A program made the translations under genes and the position numbers. Source: JAUUZT01 sp964654015 (lineage in GTDB: Bacteria > Chloroflexota > Dehalococcoidia > GIF9 > AB-539-J10). Taken from it: a stretch of DNA of 51,146 nucleotides. Shown piece after piece: positions 16,706-25,304 of this stretch. The stretch spans positions 1 to 51,146 of the forward strand of contig CAZZHQ010000007.1 of assembly GCA_964654015.1 (NCBI GenBank), read 5' to 3'. The notes under the pieces are model-generated. The model worked only from the letters and a program-made list of their open reading frames with translations. It made no database searches and was not told the DNA's origin. How positions within the stretch are numbered: position 1 is the stretch's first letter; each line of letters begins with the position of its first letter.

Positions 16706-17644
16706 ATGTATGCTGTTTTTCGCAAAGAATTAGCTGACCATCTTACTAGTAAAAGGTTCGTAATCTTGTTCGGCTTGGTATTGTTATCTGGAATATTCGC
16801 TATCTATATAGCCAGCCAGAATATTAGGACCGAAGTAACTCCTCTCACTGAACTAATATTCCTAAAGCTATTTACCACCTCAGGCAGCAATTTGCCAGCC
16901 TATCCTTTCTTCGTATCTCTATTTATACCACTCATAAGCATAGCTCTGGGATTTGATGCTGTTAATAGCGAGAAAAACAGTGGCAATCTGAGTCGACTGT
17001 TATCCCAGCCTATTTATAGAGACGCTGTAATTAATGGAAAGTTTCTGGCAGGACTTGCTATTCTGGCTATCATTATTGTAAGCATGATCGCCTTCGTCGC
17101 CGGATTAGGACTTCGTTTAATTGGTGTACCCCCAACCTCAGAAGAAATACTAAGGCTTATAGCCTTTATCCTAATAAGTGTGACTTATGGTGCTTTTTGG
17201 CTAGCCTTATCTTTACTCTTCTCAGTATATAGTGATCGAGCATCTACTTCTATGTTATCTTCGCTAGCATTATGGATTTTCTTCTTTCTGTTTACTTCCA
17301 TGATTGCAGGGGCTATCTCAACCGCACAGATTCCAATCGACTCGAACTCCAGTGCTGAGTTGATAACTCAACACTATGAACTTAGTGGCATGTTAAGCCG
17401 TATTTCCCCGAGCACGCTATATGGAGAAGCAACCAATGCATTATTGATGCCCGAGATAGGTAGCCTTAATCCAGCAATCATGCTGATAAGCACTTACACT
17501 GATGGAAGGATATTTACCTCCCTAAGTTTTAGCCAGAGCCTATTACTCGTCTGGCCTCAATTGGTCAGTATGATTGCTTTAGCAGTCGTCTGCTTCGCCG
17601 CCTCATATATCAAGTTTATGAGACAAGAAATAAGGTCTGTGTAG
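16706..17644 (+). CDS. ABC-2 type permease (NosY-like)
   Basis: 312 residues with about six hydrophobic helices: near 20-34, 70-82, 113-136, 146-168, 180-205 and a final one near 285-302. The opening MYAVFRKELADHLTSKRFVILFGLVLL and the NSEKNSGNLSRLLSQPIYRDAVINGKFLAG cytoplasmic segment are typical of NosY-like ABC-2 permeases. A large extracytoplasmic loop lies between helices 5 and 6. It is the third gene of the NEW3/ATPase/permease operon. Direction is probably export or membrane-protein handling; the substrate is unknown. Confidence 0.88.
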   Translation: MYAVFRKELADHLTSKRFVILFGLVLLSGIFAIYIASQNIRTEVTPLTELIFLKLFTTSGSNLPAYPFFVSLFIPLISIALGFDAVNSEKNSGNLSRLLSQPIYRDAVINGKFLAGLAILAIIIVSMIAFVAGLGLRLIGVPPTSEEILRLIAFILISVTYGAFWLALSLLFSVYSDRASTSMLSSLALWIFFFLFTSMIAGAISTAQIPIDSNSSAELITQHYELSGMLSRISPSTLYGEATNALLMPEIGSLNPAIMLISTYTDGRIFTSLSFSQSLLLVWPQLVSMIALAVVCFAASYIKFMRQEIRSV

Positions 17645-17805
17645 CAATTGGTTAACGCATAGCGTATAAGATAAATACCATATATTTCATGATCAGCAAG
17701 TTGCATAAAGAGGTATTGTCCTCAATTAATTAGGGCAATGATTCTGCTTCTAATGTTTTCTATAGAGCATTCAGTGATTGTAGAAAGGAAAAAATCAGTA
17801 CAATA

Positions 17806-19488
17806 TTGAAATCAAATCACCGGCCTCATTGGAAAATATTTCCACCGACTCCTGAGGAGTATTCTAATGCAGTCAGTCTCCACCCCCTAATTACTCAACT
17901 CCTCTACAATCGAGGAGTTGCTAGAGACGAGGTATGTTACTTTTTAACAAAACCCTGTATCTTGGATGACGATCCATTTCTGTTTACTGATATGTCCAAA
18001 GCAGTGGACAGAATTAAAAAAGCCATAGATTCGGGAGAGAAAATCGCAATCTACGGTGACTTTGATGTAGATGGTATTACAGCCACTCTAGTTCTGGAGG
18101 AAGGTTTATCGTGGCTCGGTACTAATATCACCCATTACATACCAGATCGTCTTCTCGAAGGTCATGGACAACTACTATCTCTTAAAAAGCTTCATGAACA
18201 AGGCAATAACCTGGTTATCACTGTTGACTGTGGAATAACTGCTCTTAGAGAGGTAAAAAATGCCCAAGAAGATGGTCTGGATATAATCATTACGGATCAC
18301 CACACTCCACTAGCAACTTTACCTCAAGCCATCGCTGTTATTAATGCCAAGCGAAACAACTCACAGTATCCTTTCCTTGAACTAGCAGGCGTTGGGGTTG
18401 CCTTTAAACTTCTTCAAGCGCTCTACATGAACGATGACAAAAAAGAACGACTGACAGAGCTACTCGACCTCGTAGCATTAGGTAGTGTCGCTGATATGGT
18501 TCCTCTCGTTGGTGAAAATCGCCATTTGGTAAAAGAAGGTTTAAAGGTACTAAACCGTACCAAGCGCATTGGACTTAAAGAACTGATAAGAATATCCCGT
18601 TTGGAACCAGGCAAACTAGATGCCAAGAGTATAGGTTGGTTTCTAGGTCCTAGAATTAACGCTGCCAGCAGGTTAGGTAATGCTGAAATTAGTTACGAAC
18701 TGCTTACCACAAATACTTTAATACAAGCTGTTGAGCTGGCAACAAAGCTCGAAGAAACCAATGCCGAACGTCAGATCCTAACTAAAGATACCTTGTCTTT
18801 CGTAAAAGAAAAACTGGCTGGGAAAAAGGACATCCCTCTGCTTATGGAGAGCGATGAAAGTTATTCCATTGGTATTATTGGACTCGTAGCTGGAAAACTC
18901 GTTGATGAATTCCACAAACCCGCAATTGTCGTAAGTATTGGCTCTGATGGGTGCCATGGAAGTGCTCGAAGCATTCCTGAGTTTAATCTCACAACGGCTC
19001 TTGGTCAATGCCAAGATTTACTTACCACCTTTGGGGGGCATCCTCTAGCCGCCGGTTTTACAGTTTCACGCCAAAACTTGGCTCAGCTAGAGAATAGCCT
19101 GCAGAAAATAGCTATAGATAAGTTGTCACAGATCGATCTTCGCCCTGTCTTAAATATTGACGCTGAAATTCCCCTGTCTACTCTTACCGGCGATACTATT
19201 AATCTAATTCAGCAACTTGAACCGTTCGGACAGGGTAATCCTCATCCTGTCTTCTTAACTAAAAAAACGAAGGTCAAGAAATGTTATAACTTCGGTAATT
19301 CAAATAATTACCTTAAACTTGAACTTCAGCAAGGTGATGTAAGCTGGCAAGCTGTGAGTTTTCACTCCCATATGAGACAAGCAGAAATACCTGACTACAT
19401 AGATATAGTATACAATCTAGAAAAGCGGCGATGGAAAGGAGAGGAGATCCTACAGATCAACCTTATCGATTTCGTTCCGTCTGCTTAG
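17806..19488 (+). CDS. recJ: single-stranded-DNA 5'-3' exonuclease RecJ
   Basis: A 560-residue DHH-superfamily exonuclease. The metal-binding motifs are YGDFDVDG (83-90), VDCGIT, and the DHH of IITDHHTP. The DHHA1 domain carries FGGHPLAAGFT, and a C-terminal OB-like region follows. It acts in recombination, mismatch and base-excision repair. The TTG at 17806 is the only usable start in frame, and the AAAGGA site lies about 17 bases upstream, unusually far, so the true start is uncertain. The 3' end overlaps the convergent lgt gene by 26 bases. Confidence 0.92.
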   Translation: MKSNHRPHWKIFPPTPEEYSNAVSLHPLITQLLYNRGVARDEVCYFLTKPCILDDDPFLFTDMSKAVDRIKKAIDSGEKIAIYGDFDVDGITATLVLEEGLSWLGTNITHYIPDRLLEGHGQLLSLKKLHEQGNNLVITVDCGITALREVKNAQEDGLDIIITDHHTPLATLPQAIAVINAKRNNSQYPFLELAGVGVAFKLLQALYMNDDKKERLTELLDLVALGSVADMVPLVGENRHLVKEGLKVLNRTKRIGLKELIRISRLEPGKLDAKSIGWFLGPRINAASRLGNAEISYELLTTNTLIQAVELATKLEETNAERQILTKDTLSFVKEKLAGKKDIPLLMESDESYSIGIIGLVAGKLVDEFHKPAIVVSIGSDGCHGSARSIPEFNLTTALGQCQDLLTTFGGHPLAAGFTVSRQNLAQLENSLQKIAIDKLSQIDLRPVLNIDAEIPLSTLTGDTINLIQQLEPFGQGNPHPVFLTKKTKVKKCYNFGNSNNYLKLELQQGDVSWQAVSFHSHMRQAEIPDYIDIVYNLEKRRWKGEEILQINLIDFVPSA

Positions 19489-20278
19489 CTCTGTGCCTAC
19501 CGATGATGAACAAAGTTGAGGCAATCACCAGAATTGTCAAGCTAATTAGTTGTCCCTGCTGAAGTCCCAACCAAACTGTCTCATTATCGCGCAAGAACCG
19601 TATAGCGAAGTCACCCGCACTGTAAAGAGAAAGATAGATCAAGAAAAGAGAGCCCTGTGGCTTAAGCTTCCCTTGCAATCGCCAGACTATAGCAAAAACT
19701 ATTAGATTCCAAACCAGAAAATATACCTGCGCTGGATGCAGTGGCTTTCCCAGCAAGCTACACGCACTATTGGGATTAGTATAGGTAACTGCCCATGGCA
19801 AAGAGCTAGGAATACCATAACAACACCCATTTATAAGACAGCCAACTCTGCCTATTGCCTGAGCCACAGGAGCAGCAACAGCAAGACAGTCAAATACCCC
19901 AACTAAATTTGACCAAGGAACTTTTTTAATCTTCGCATAAATCAATATTGCCAATACAGCGCCAATGACAGCTCCGTATAGGGCTAAACCTGCAAAACCA
20001 AAAATATAGCCGGCGATATCTTCCGGATGAACACTGTAATAGTCCCAATTATTAGCAATATGGTCAATTACATGAATCGCTCTGGCACCAACAAGACCAC
20101 CAATAACACTCCAGAGGAAAAAACTAAAGAAAACATCCCTGGGCACACCAAGCTTATCCGTCCCCCTAACAATTAGAGCAAGCAATACTACAATAGCCAA
20201 AGCTACCATTATCCCGTACCATCTGATGGTGACCGCTGCAAAAGTGAAAGCAATAGGATCTATATCAATAATAAACAT
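19463..20278 (-). CDS. lgt: prolipoprotein diacylglyceryl transferase
   Basis: A 271-residue integral membrane enzyme that transfers diacylglycerol from phosphatidylglycerol to the lipobox cysteine. The family signature GRVGCLINGCCYG is present, as are IRWYGIMVALA, GARAIHVIDH and HPAQVYFL. About seven hydrophobic segments match the Lgt topology. It provides the lipid anchor for lipoproteins such as the thioredoxin lipoprotein at 40.3 kb. It overlaps the end of convergent recJ. Confidence 0.93.
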   Translation of the reverse strand: MFIIDIDPIAFTFAAVTIRWYGIMVALAIVVLLALIVRGTDKLGVPRDVFFSFFLWSVIGGLVGARAIHVIDHIANNWDYYSVHPEDIAGYIFGFAGLALYGAVIGAVLAILIYAKIKKVPWSNLVGVFDCLAVAAPVAQAIGRVGCLINGCCYGIPSSLPWAVTYTNPNSACSLLGKPLHPAQVYFLVWNLIVFAIVWRLQGKLKPQGSLFLIYLSLYSAGDFAIRFLRDNETVWLGLQQGQLISLTILVIASTLFIIGRHRAKQTERNR

Positions 20279-20346
20279 TTAATTTTCTTTCCTGACTAAC
20301 CTGCAGGCATACATATACCATAGACTTCCCTCGTAACAACATACAA

Positions 20347-21264
20347 TTATGAAAATATAGCCTTAACAAAAACCTCAGCATCAAAAGGAGCTATATCTTG
20401 TAGTTTCTCACCAGTTCCGATATAAGCTACAGGTATATGCAAATCGTCGCAAATTGCAAATACAATGCCCCCTTTGGCAGTACCATCCAGTTTAGTTAAA
20501 AAAACTCCATTGACATCTATAGCCTGACAAAAACTCTTAGCCTGTAGCAAACCATTCTGTCCTGTAGTAGCATCCATCACCAATAGAATTTGTAGAGGGT
20601 TCAAGGTATCATGTTTAACTATTACTCTTTTTATTTTCTTGAGTTCCTCCATTAGATTTAATTTAGTATGTAATCGACCAGCAGTATCAATAAGAACTAC
20701 TTGTGCCCTGCGCCTATTAGCTGCCTGAATAGCATCAAAGACTACCGCTGCAGGGTCAGCGCCTAGTTGATGAGCAACAACGTCAACTCCCATCTCTTTT
20801 CCCCAAAATTTCAGTTGATCAATAGCTGCAGCTCGAAAAGTGTCAGCCGCCGCCAGTATGACACGTTTCCCTTGAGTATTTGCTTGCCAGGCCAATTTAG
20901 CAACACTGGTGGTTTTACCAGAACCATTCACACCAACCACCAGAACAACCTGAGGAACTTCTTCCACTATCCTGGAGTAAGAGGGGAAGCTAGAAACTCT
21001 TAATAATGATATCATCTCATCTTTGAGAACCACTCGGACTTGCGCCGGTTCCAATAATTTTTCATCTTTGACTCTTCGCCTGACTGTATCAACAAGTTTA
21101 GCAGTAGTGTTTATTCCTACATCAGACAGTATGAGCAACTCTTCTAACTCATCCCAAAGCTCATCTCCAAATGACCTTCTTTCAAAAAGACGAACTATCT
21201 TGCCAAACCAGGCCTCTTTAGTTCGTCTTACTCCTAGTTCAGTTTTTCCCAACCAATTCACCAA
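20347..21264 (-). CDS. ftsY: signal recognition particle receptor FtsY
   Basis: A 305-residue SRP GTPase comprising only the N and G domains. The acidic A domain of enterobacterial FtsY is missing, as in many bacteria. Motifs: VVGVNGSGKTTSVAKLA (P-loop), AADTFRAAAIDQL (the SRP-specific insertion), LIDTAGRLHTK and LTKLDGTAKGG. It docks ribosome-SRP complexes at the membrane. The start is TTG at 21264 or GTG at 21261; an AAAGGAGAT site lies 7-10 bases upstream. Confidence 0.94.
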   Translation of the reverse strand: MVNWLGKTELGVRRTKEAWFGKIVRLFERRSFGDELWDELEELLILSDVGINTTAKLVDTVRRRVKDEKLLEPAQVRVVLKDEMISLLRVSSFPSYSRIVEEVPQVVLVVGVNGSGKTTSVAKLAWQANTQGKRVILAAADTFRAAAIDQLKFWGKEMGVDVVAHQLGADPAAVVFDAIQAANRRRAQVVLIDTAGRLHTKLNLMEELKKIKRVIVKHDTLNPLQILLVMDATTGQNGLLQAKSFCQAIDVNGVFLTKLDGTAKGGIVFAICDDLHIPVAYIGTGEKLQDIAPFDAEVFVKAIFS

Positions 21265-21443
21265 ATCCTATCTCCTTTAACTAACAACTTATATTAACAC
21301 AAGCACTTTCAATTTCCTGTAAAATATCTAGAGCATGACCATGCATTTTATCATTCAACTGGCTAACAGAAGAATAGTAAATAAATATCTGGAAACTTTA
21401 GTGATGTCCCTTTTAGAACAACTCAGTAAAAAGACAAGGTTGC

Positions 21444-22067
21444 CTAACTGCTAGCTTCTTCCCTGGAAGTAACTGCTGTTTGAATTCTTCTTACAAACAG
21501 AAGGGGATATATTATGTCACTAGTGCAGCAGGGAATCCAAACTGCGAGAAAAAGAAACAAGAATATGAATGGTAGCAAAGGAATCCAGTTTGCCACCCCA
21601 AATGCTACAAAATAAAATAGAGATGCCCATGTACTTAATAATACATGTCCAAAATGGGGGATCTTAGTCGTTGGTTTCTTATAACCTATCATAACCCCAG
21701 CCAAAGCAAGCAGATTGAGCCACCATTTCTCAATAAACGGCACATGAAACTCTATAGGAACATGAAGTAATACTGCCCCAAAATAAGGAATTATTGCATC
21801 GCTGATTGTTGCGATTCCAAGGGAGCCTGTCCAGCCAATTAAAACGACTAGCCAAATTTTTCCATTGCCATATTTCATATACATCGCTGTAGTTGTAAGT
21901 GCGCTTAGCAAAACATGAATCGGATGCAAACTATAAAAGATGGTTTGAGAGACTCCAACAGGTATTTTGCCAAGGACTACTATGACCATGACGATAATGC
22001 CAGTAACAGCACCCAAAGCAGTATATGGAGCATGGATTTTCAATTGTTCAAATATCATTTTAAGCAT
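21444..22067 (-). CDS. multi-spanning membrane protein co-transcribed with a Fur-family regulator
   Basis: 207 residues with about six hydrophobic helices. Histidines cluster around the membrane segments (HPIHVL, HVPIEFHVPF, HFGHV) and a Cys pair occurs in IPCCTSD near the last helix. I do not recognise a named family. Its start lies 8 bases inside the end of the regulator gene, so it belongs to the same transcript and is presumably under metal-responsive control. A role in metal (zinc or iron) uptake or handling is an inference from the context and from the His/Cys content. Confidence 0.6.
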   Translation of the reverse strand: MLKMIFEQLKIHAPYTALGAVTGIIVMVIVVLGKIPVGVSQTIFYSLHPIHVLLSALTTTAMYMKYGNGKIWLVVLIGWTGSLGIATISDAIIPYFGAVLLHVPIEFHVPFIEKWWLNLLALAGVMIGYKKPTTKIPHFGHVLLSTWASLFYFVAFGVANWIPLLPFIFLFLFLAVWIPCCTSDIIYPLLFVRRIQTAVTSREEASS

Positions 22068-22500
22068 TCTTTGCTAGTTCTCCTTTATGGCAATCAGAGC
22101 ATAACCCATATGATTCAGAAACATGATACTGCGTATAGAAGCCAATATCACGAGCGACTTTCTTCTCACTTCGACATATTTTATCATCCACATATTCTTT
22201 AATGGCTCCACAGTTACGACATATCATGAAGCGATGGCACCCTTCCCTATTACCAAGGGTACATTTAGTAAAACCTTTTTCCGATGGGAGATTGTGGGCC
22301 AACTTTAAATGGCAAAGTAATTCAAGCACACGGTAGATAGTAACGTGGTTCAGATATTTACCTTGCTGCCTGAGTAAATCCTGTATCTCATACGCTGACG
22401 CGGGTTTTTGCGCCTTGCTTAATATTTCAATTACTTGCAATCTAGGCCTGGTCACTTTATGCCCTTGAGCCCGTAATACCTGTATCGAATCTTGAATCAT
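22060..22500 (-). CDS. Fur-family metalloregulator (Fur/Zur/PerR type)
   Basis: 146 residues. The N-terminal winged helix includes KVTRPRLQVIEIL and the recognition region LNHVTIYRVLELL. The C-terminal dimerisation domain has HRFMICRNCG and LCSDCH, the two CxxC pairs of the structural zinc site. Which metal it senses cannot be read from the sequence. A large perfect palindrome overlaps its own promoter (22522-22554), so autoregulation is likely. The ATG falls at or within a base or two of the predicted transcription start, suggesting a leaderless mRNA. The following membrane-protein gene overlaps it. Confidence 0.88.
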   Translation of the reverse strand: MIQDSIQVLRAQGHKVTRPRLQVIEILSKAQKPASAYEIQDLLRQQGKYLNHVTIYRVLELLCHLKLAHNLPSEKGFTKCTLGNREGCHRFMICRNCGAIKEYVDDKICRSEKKVARDIGFYTQYHVSESYGLCSDCHKGELAKNA

Positions 22501-22506
22501 AGCGAA

Positions 22507-22535
22507 ATAATATCAACGCATGCATCTAAATGCAA
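22507..22535 (-). promoter_or_regulatory. promoter of the Fur-family operon
   Basis: On the minus strand TTGCAT (22530-22535) is followed after 17 bases by TATTAT (22507-22512). Transcription would start at about 22500-22501, and the ATG is at 22500, so little or no leader is expected. The -35 lies inside the palindrome at 22522-22554. Confidence 0.55.
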
Positions 22536-22554
22536 CAATATTGCATTTAGATGC
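22522..22554. promoter_or_regulatory. operator-like perfect palindrome (probable Fur/Zur box)
   Basis: GCATCTAAATGCAA and its exact complement TTGCATTTAGATGC are separated by CAATA: a 14-bp perfect inverted repeat over 33 bases. Its core TGCAACA-A-TATTGCA fits the 7-1-7 layout of Fur-family boxes. It covers the -35 of the promoter for the Fur-family gene. It is not a terminator, since no T-run follows on either strand. Confidence 0.75.
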
Positions 22555-22587
22555 GGTGCCACACCTGAAAGACTATTACAATATGGG

Positions 22588-24870
22588 TTAGAGACTATTT
22601 ATTAATCCCTGTAACAATATGACTGCTGCCCTTTTATCGAGAGGTTGATTATTATTGCCACACTTGGGAGATTGAATACAACTCGGGCACCCATCATGAC
22701 AAGGACATTCGCTAATCAACTTTAAAGTTGTTTGCCACAGCTCTTTTATCACTTCAAAACCCTTCTCTGCAATTCCAATACCTCCAGGATAAGCATCATA
22801 GATAAAGACCTGTGGTTTTGCGGTATCAGGATGCAGTGGAGTGGAGACACCTCCAATATCATCTCTATCGCATAAGGCAAATAGGGGGAGCATGCCAATA
22901 ATAGCGTGTTCGCACGCATGTAAACCGCCATTGAAATCGATCTTCAAATTATTTATTCTGCTTATTGCCTCCTGTGGCAGGTCGAACCACAATGATCTGG
23001 TTAGAAAAGATTGTTCCGGTAAATCCAGTAACTCCTCTCCTATAACTTCTTCAGTAAGTTGCCGCTTCTTCCTGAAGCCAAGTACCCTCTTTGTAACATC
23101 AACATCTCCCAGATAAATCCTCACACTATTACAGCCTTCTGTTTTAATTATCTTTTCAACCTTGATATCAGTAAAGTCTCTAGGTTGGGTATAATAATCA
23201 ACAGTTGCTGGTATCGCCATAGCGATGCGCCTAACCTGATCCAACTCAGTTATCAGATATGACTCTCCTTGATGGAGATATATTGCTCCCGGATGTATTT
23301 GTAAGAAGGCGACACTTGCTTCCACAGTTTCTAACATAGAACCATGAGAGATGTCGATAATAGTATAAGGTTGCCCTGAAGTCGCTCGGATATTCACCTC
23401 CTGAGCAGGATATGCAACGCTGGTGGCAGGATACCATTTGCCACGACGTTTTCTTAATTTACCCTCCGCCTCCAATTCGTCTATAGCAAACGAGGTTTCC
23501 TCATTCAGGAAAATTTCCTCCTTATCATCGAGTGGACTCTCCCAGGCGGCACAAAGTAAATGTGGTTTGAGGATATAATGGTTATTGGGGTTAATCAAGG
23601 CATTATCAAAGTTTTTTCGAAAAAAGAAATCGGGGTTACGCATCAAATACTGGTCCAGAGGATTATCCTGAGCAATCAGGAAACTTAAGGAAGCCTCCAT
23701 ATTTCTGCCGCTACGCCCTGCCTGTTGCCAGGCACTGGAGATACTGCCTGGATAGCCGGTCAACACTGTCACAGCCAGATTACCAATATTAATGCCTAAT
23801 TCCAATGCAGTCGTTGTTACCAACCCCAGAAGGTCGCCAGCTATAAATTTTTGTTCTATTTTCCTTCTATCTTCAGGAAGATACCCAGCTCGATAAGGAC
23901 TGATTTTATCCGAAAGAAATGCAGGTAGCTGCCGTTTAGCATATAGATATAAGACTTCAGTTAGCTTTCGACTTCGTACGAAAACGAGGCTACGGATTTT
24001 TCCTTCAACCAGTCGACTAAGTAGAAAAGCGGCTTCAGTATTGGCGCTGCGTCGACTGCCCTTATCAATATCTATAATGGGCGGGTTCCAGAAGATGAAA
24101 TGCTTCGCACCATGAGGAGAACCATCGTTGACAATCGACTTAAAAGGTAATCCAACCAGGCTTTGAGCATGTTCTTGAGGATTAGCAATAGTAGCTGAAC
24201 AACAGATAAATTGTGGTTCAGAGCCATATAGAGAACAAATCCTTCGCAATCGACGCAAGACGTTAGCCATATGAGAACCTAAAACTCCTCGATAAACATG
24301 AGCCTCATCAATCACTACATATTTTAACCCACACAGTAATCTTGACCACGAATGATGATTGGGCAAAATACCCAAATGAAGCATGTCAGGATTACTAAGC
24401 AGGACTTTAGCATGTTTTTTTATGCTCGGCCTCTCAGTATGAGGGGTATCCCCATCAAAGACAGCTATCTCTTTCAAGGAAAGGAGAGATGGACAGGCGA
24501 TTTCTCGGAGACTGCCCAACTGGTCCTGAGTTAATGCCTTAGTTGGAAAAAGATAAACAGCACAATTATCTTTATCAGCCAATATCGTATCGAGCGTTGC
24601 CAGGTGATAACACAAACTCTTTCCACTGGCAGTTGGCGACGATAAAATGACGTTCTTCCCTGAAAAAATAGCATTCATAACCTCAACTTGATGGCTATAA
24701 AGAGAGGACAATCCCATATGTTCAAAACGTGTTTTAATCGCAGGCTTCAATGGCTTGTTCAACTCAGCATATATGGCTTCTTGAGAGAGTATATCCTCAA
24801 TATGAACAATCTGCTGCCTATAATCAGGTGATGAGGTTAGAGATTTAATGAAAGCCGTAGCATCCATCAC
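22588..24870 (-). CDS. mrfA: MrfA/YprA-type DEAH helicase with DUF1998 zinc domain
   Basis: A 760-residue superfamily 2 helicase. Motif I is SPTASGKS (about 78-85), motif II is VVIDEAH, motif III is CSATIANP, and motif VI is QQAGRSGR. The C-terminal DUF1998 region carries the cysteine set CPCHDGCPSCIQSPKCG, and AIIGMLPLFALCDRDDIGG precedes it. The closest known function is Bacillus MrfA, which acts in repair of mitomycin-induced DNA damage; yeast Hrq1 is related. The usual nuclease partner MrfB is not visible nearby. Its GTG start directly abuts the stop of the DUF503 gene, so translation is coupled. Confidence 0.85.
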   Translation of the reverse strand: MMDATAFIKSLTSSPDYRQQIVHIEDILSQEAIYAELNKPLKPAIKTRFEHMGLSSLYSHQVEVMNAIFSGKNVILSSPTASGKSLCYHLATLDTILADKDNCAVYLFPTKALTQDQLGSLREIACPSLLSLKEIAVFDGDTPHTERPSIKKHAKVLLSNPDMLHLGILPNHHSWSRLLCGLKYVVIDEAHVYRGVLGSHMANVLRRLRRICSLYGSEPQFICCSATIANPQEHAQSLVGLPFKSIVNDGSPHGAKHFIFWNPPIIDIDKGSRRSANTEAAFLLSRLVEGKIRSLVFVRSRKLTEVLYLYAKRQLPAFLSDKISPYRAGYLPEDRRKIEQKFIAGDLLGLVTTTALELGINIGNLAVTVLTGYPGSISSAWQQAGRSGRNMEASLSFLIAQDNPLDQYLMRNPDFFFRKNFDNALINPNNHYILKPHLLCAAWESPLDDKEEIFLNEETSFAIDELEAEGKLRKRRGKWYPATSVAYPAQEVNIRATSGQPYTIIDISHGSMLETVEASVAFLQIHPGAIYLHQGESYLITELDQVRRIAMAIPATVDYYTQPRDFTDIKVEKIIKTEGCNSVRIYLGDVDVTKRVLGFRKKRQLTEEVIGEELLDLPEQSFLTRSLWFDLPQEAISRINNLKIDFNGGLHACEHAIIGMLPLFALCDRDDIGGVSTPLHPDTAKPQVFIYDAYPGGIGIAEKGFEVIKELWQTTLKLISECPCHDGCPSCIQSPKCGNNNQPLDKRAAVILLQGLINSL

Positions 24871-25164
24871 TTAGAGAACAGATATAACCTCAACTTCATA
24901 GTCAATCAACTCCACATTAGGATAATTTCGGGCAATAAAATTAACCACACTGGTTATAATCGTGTCAGAATATCTTCTATGATTACTGACACAAGCAACT
25001 CCCAGAGTAGCTATTTGCCATAGGTCATTATTATCTATCTCGGCCACTGAAACTGAATACCGGTTTTGAAGTCGAGCGATGATAGATTTAACGACCTGAC
25101 GTTTCCCCTTAAGGGAGTGATTCTCAGGGATACGGATCTCAATTCGACACATACCAACATTCAT
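24871..25164 (-). CDS. DUF503 / YlxP-family protein
   Basis: A 97-residue protein with the whole DUF503 pattern: an MCRIEIRIPENHSLKGKRQVVKSI-type opening, LQNRYSVSVAEIDNNDLWQIATLGVACVSN in the middle, and a C-terminal beta strand (YEVEVISV). The fold is ferredoxin-like; the family often sits near infB/rbfA but here precedes a helicase. Function is unknown. Its stop abuts the helicase start. Confidence 0.88.
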   Translation of the reverse strand: MNVGMCRIEIRIPENHSLKGKRQVVKSIIARLQNRYSVSVAEIDNNDLWQIATLGVACVSNHRRYSDTIITSVVNFIARNYPNVELIDYEVEVISVL

Positions 25165-25244
25165 TAAATTTCATCTCGCTATATAAAGTTAATATATGTG
25201 TGAAAAACATTTTAGTCAAACTTATACAAAATAGGCAATAAATA

Positions 25245-25274
25245 TTGACCTCTCTTATAAATCAAGGCTATCAT
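25245..25274 (+). promoter_or_regulatory. promoter of the D-aminoacylase cluster
   Basis: TTGACC (25245-25250) is followed after 18 bases by TATCAT (25269-25274). The predicted start is about 23 bases upstream of the AGGAG-led ATG at 25305. It probably drives the amidohydrolase and perhaps the next two genes. Confidence 0.45.
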
Positions 25275-25304
25275 GCTAGAGAAAGATAGTGACAGGAGAT
25301 GGAC

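Noticed and set aside
22522..22554. Rho-independent terminator for the helicase or regulator region
   Set aside because: The palindrome is not followed by a T-run, and it lies upstream of the regulator start overlapping its promoter; operator is the better reading.
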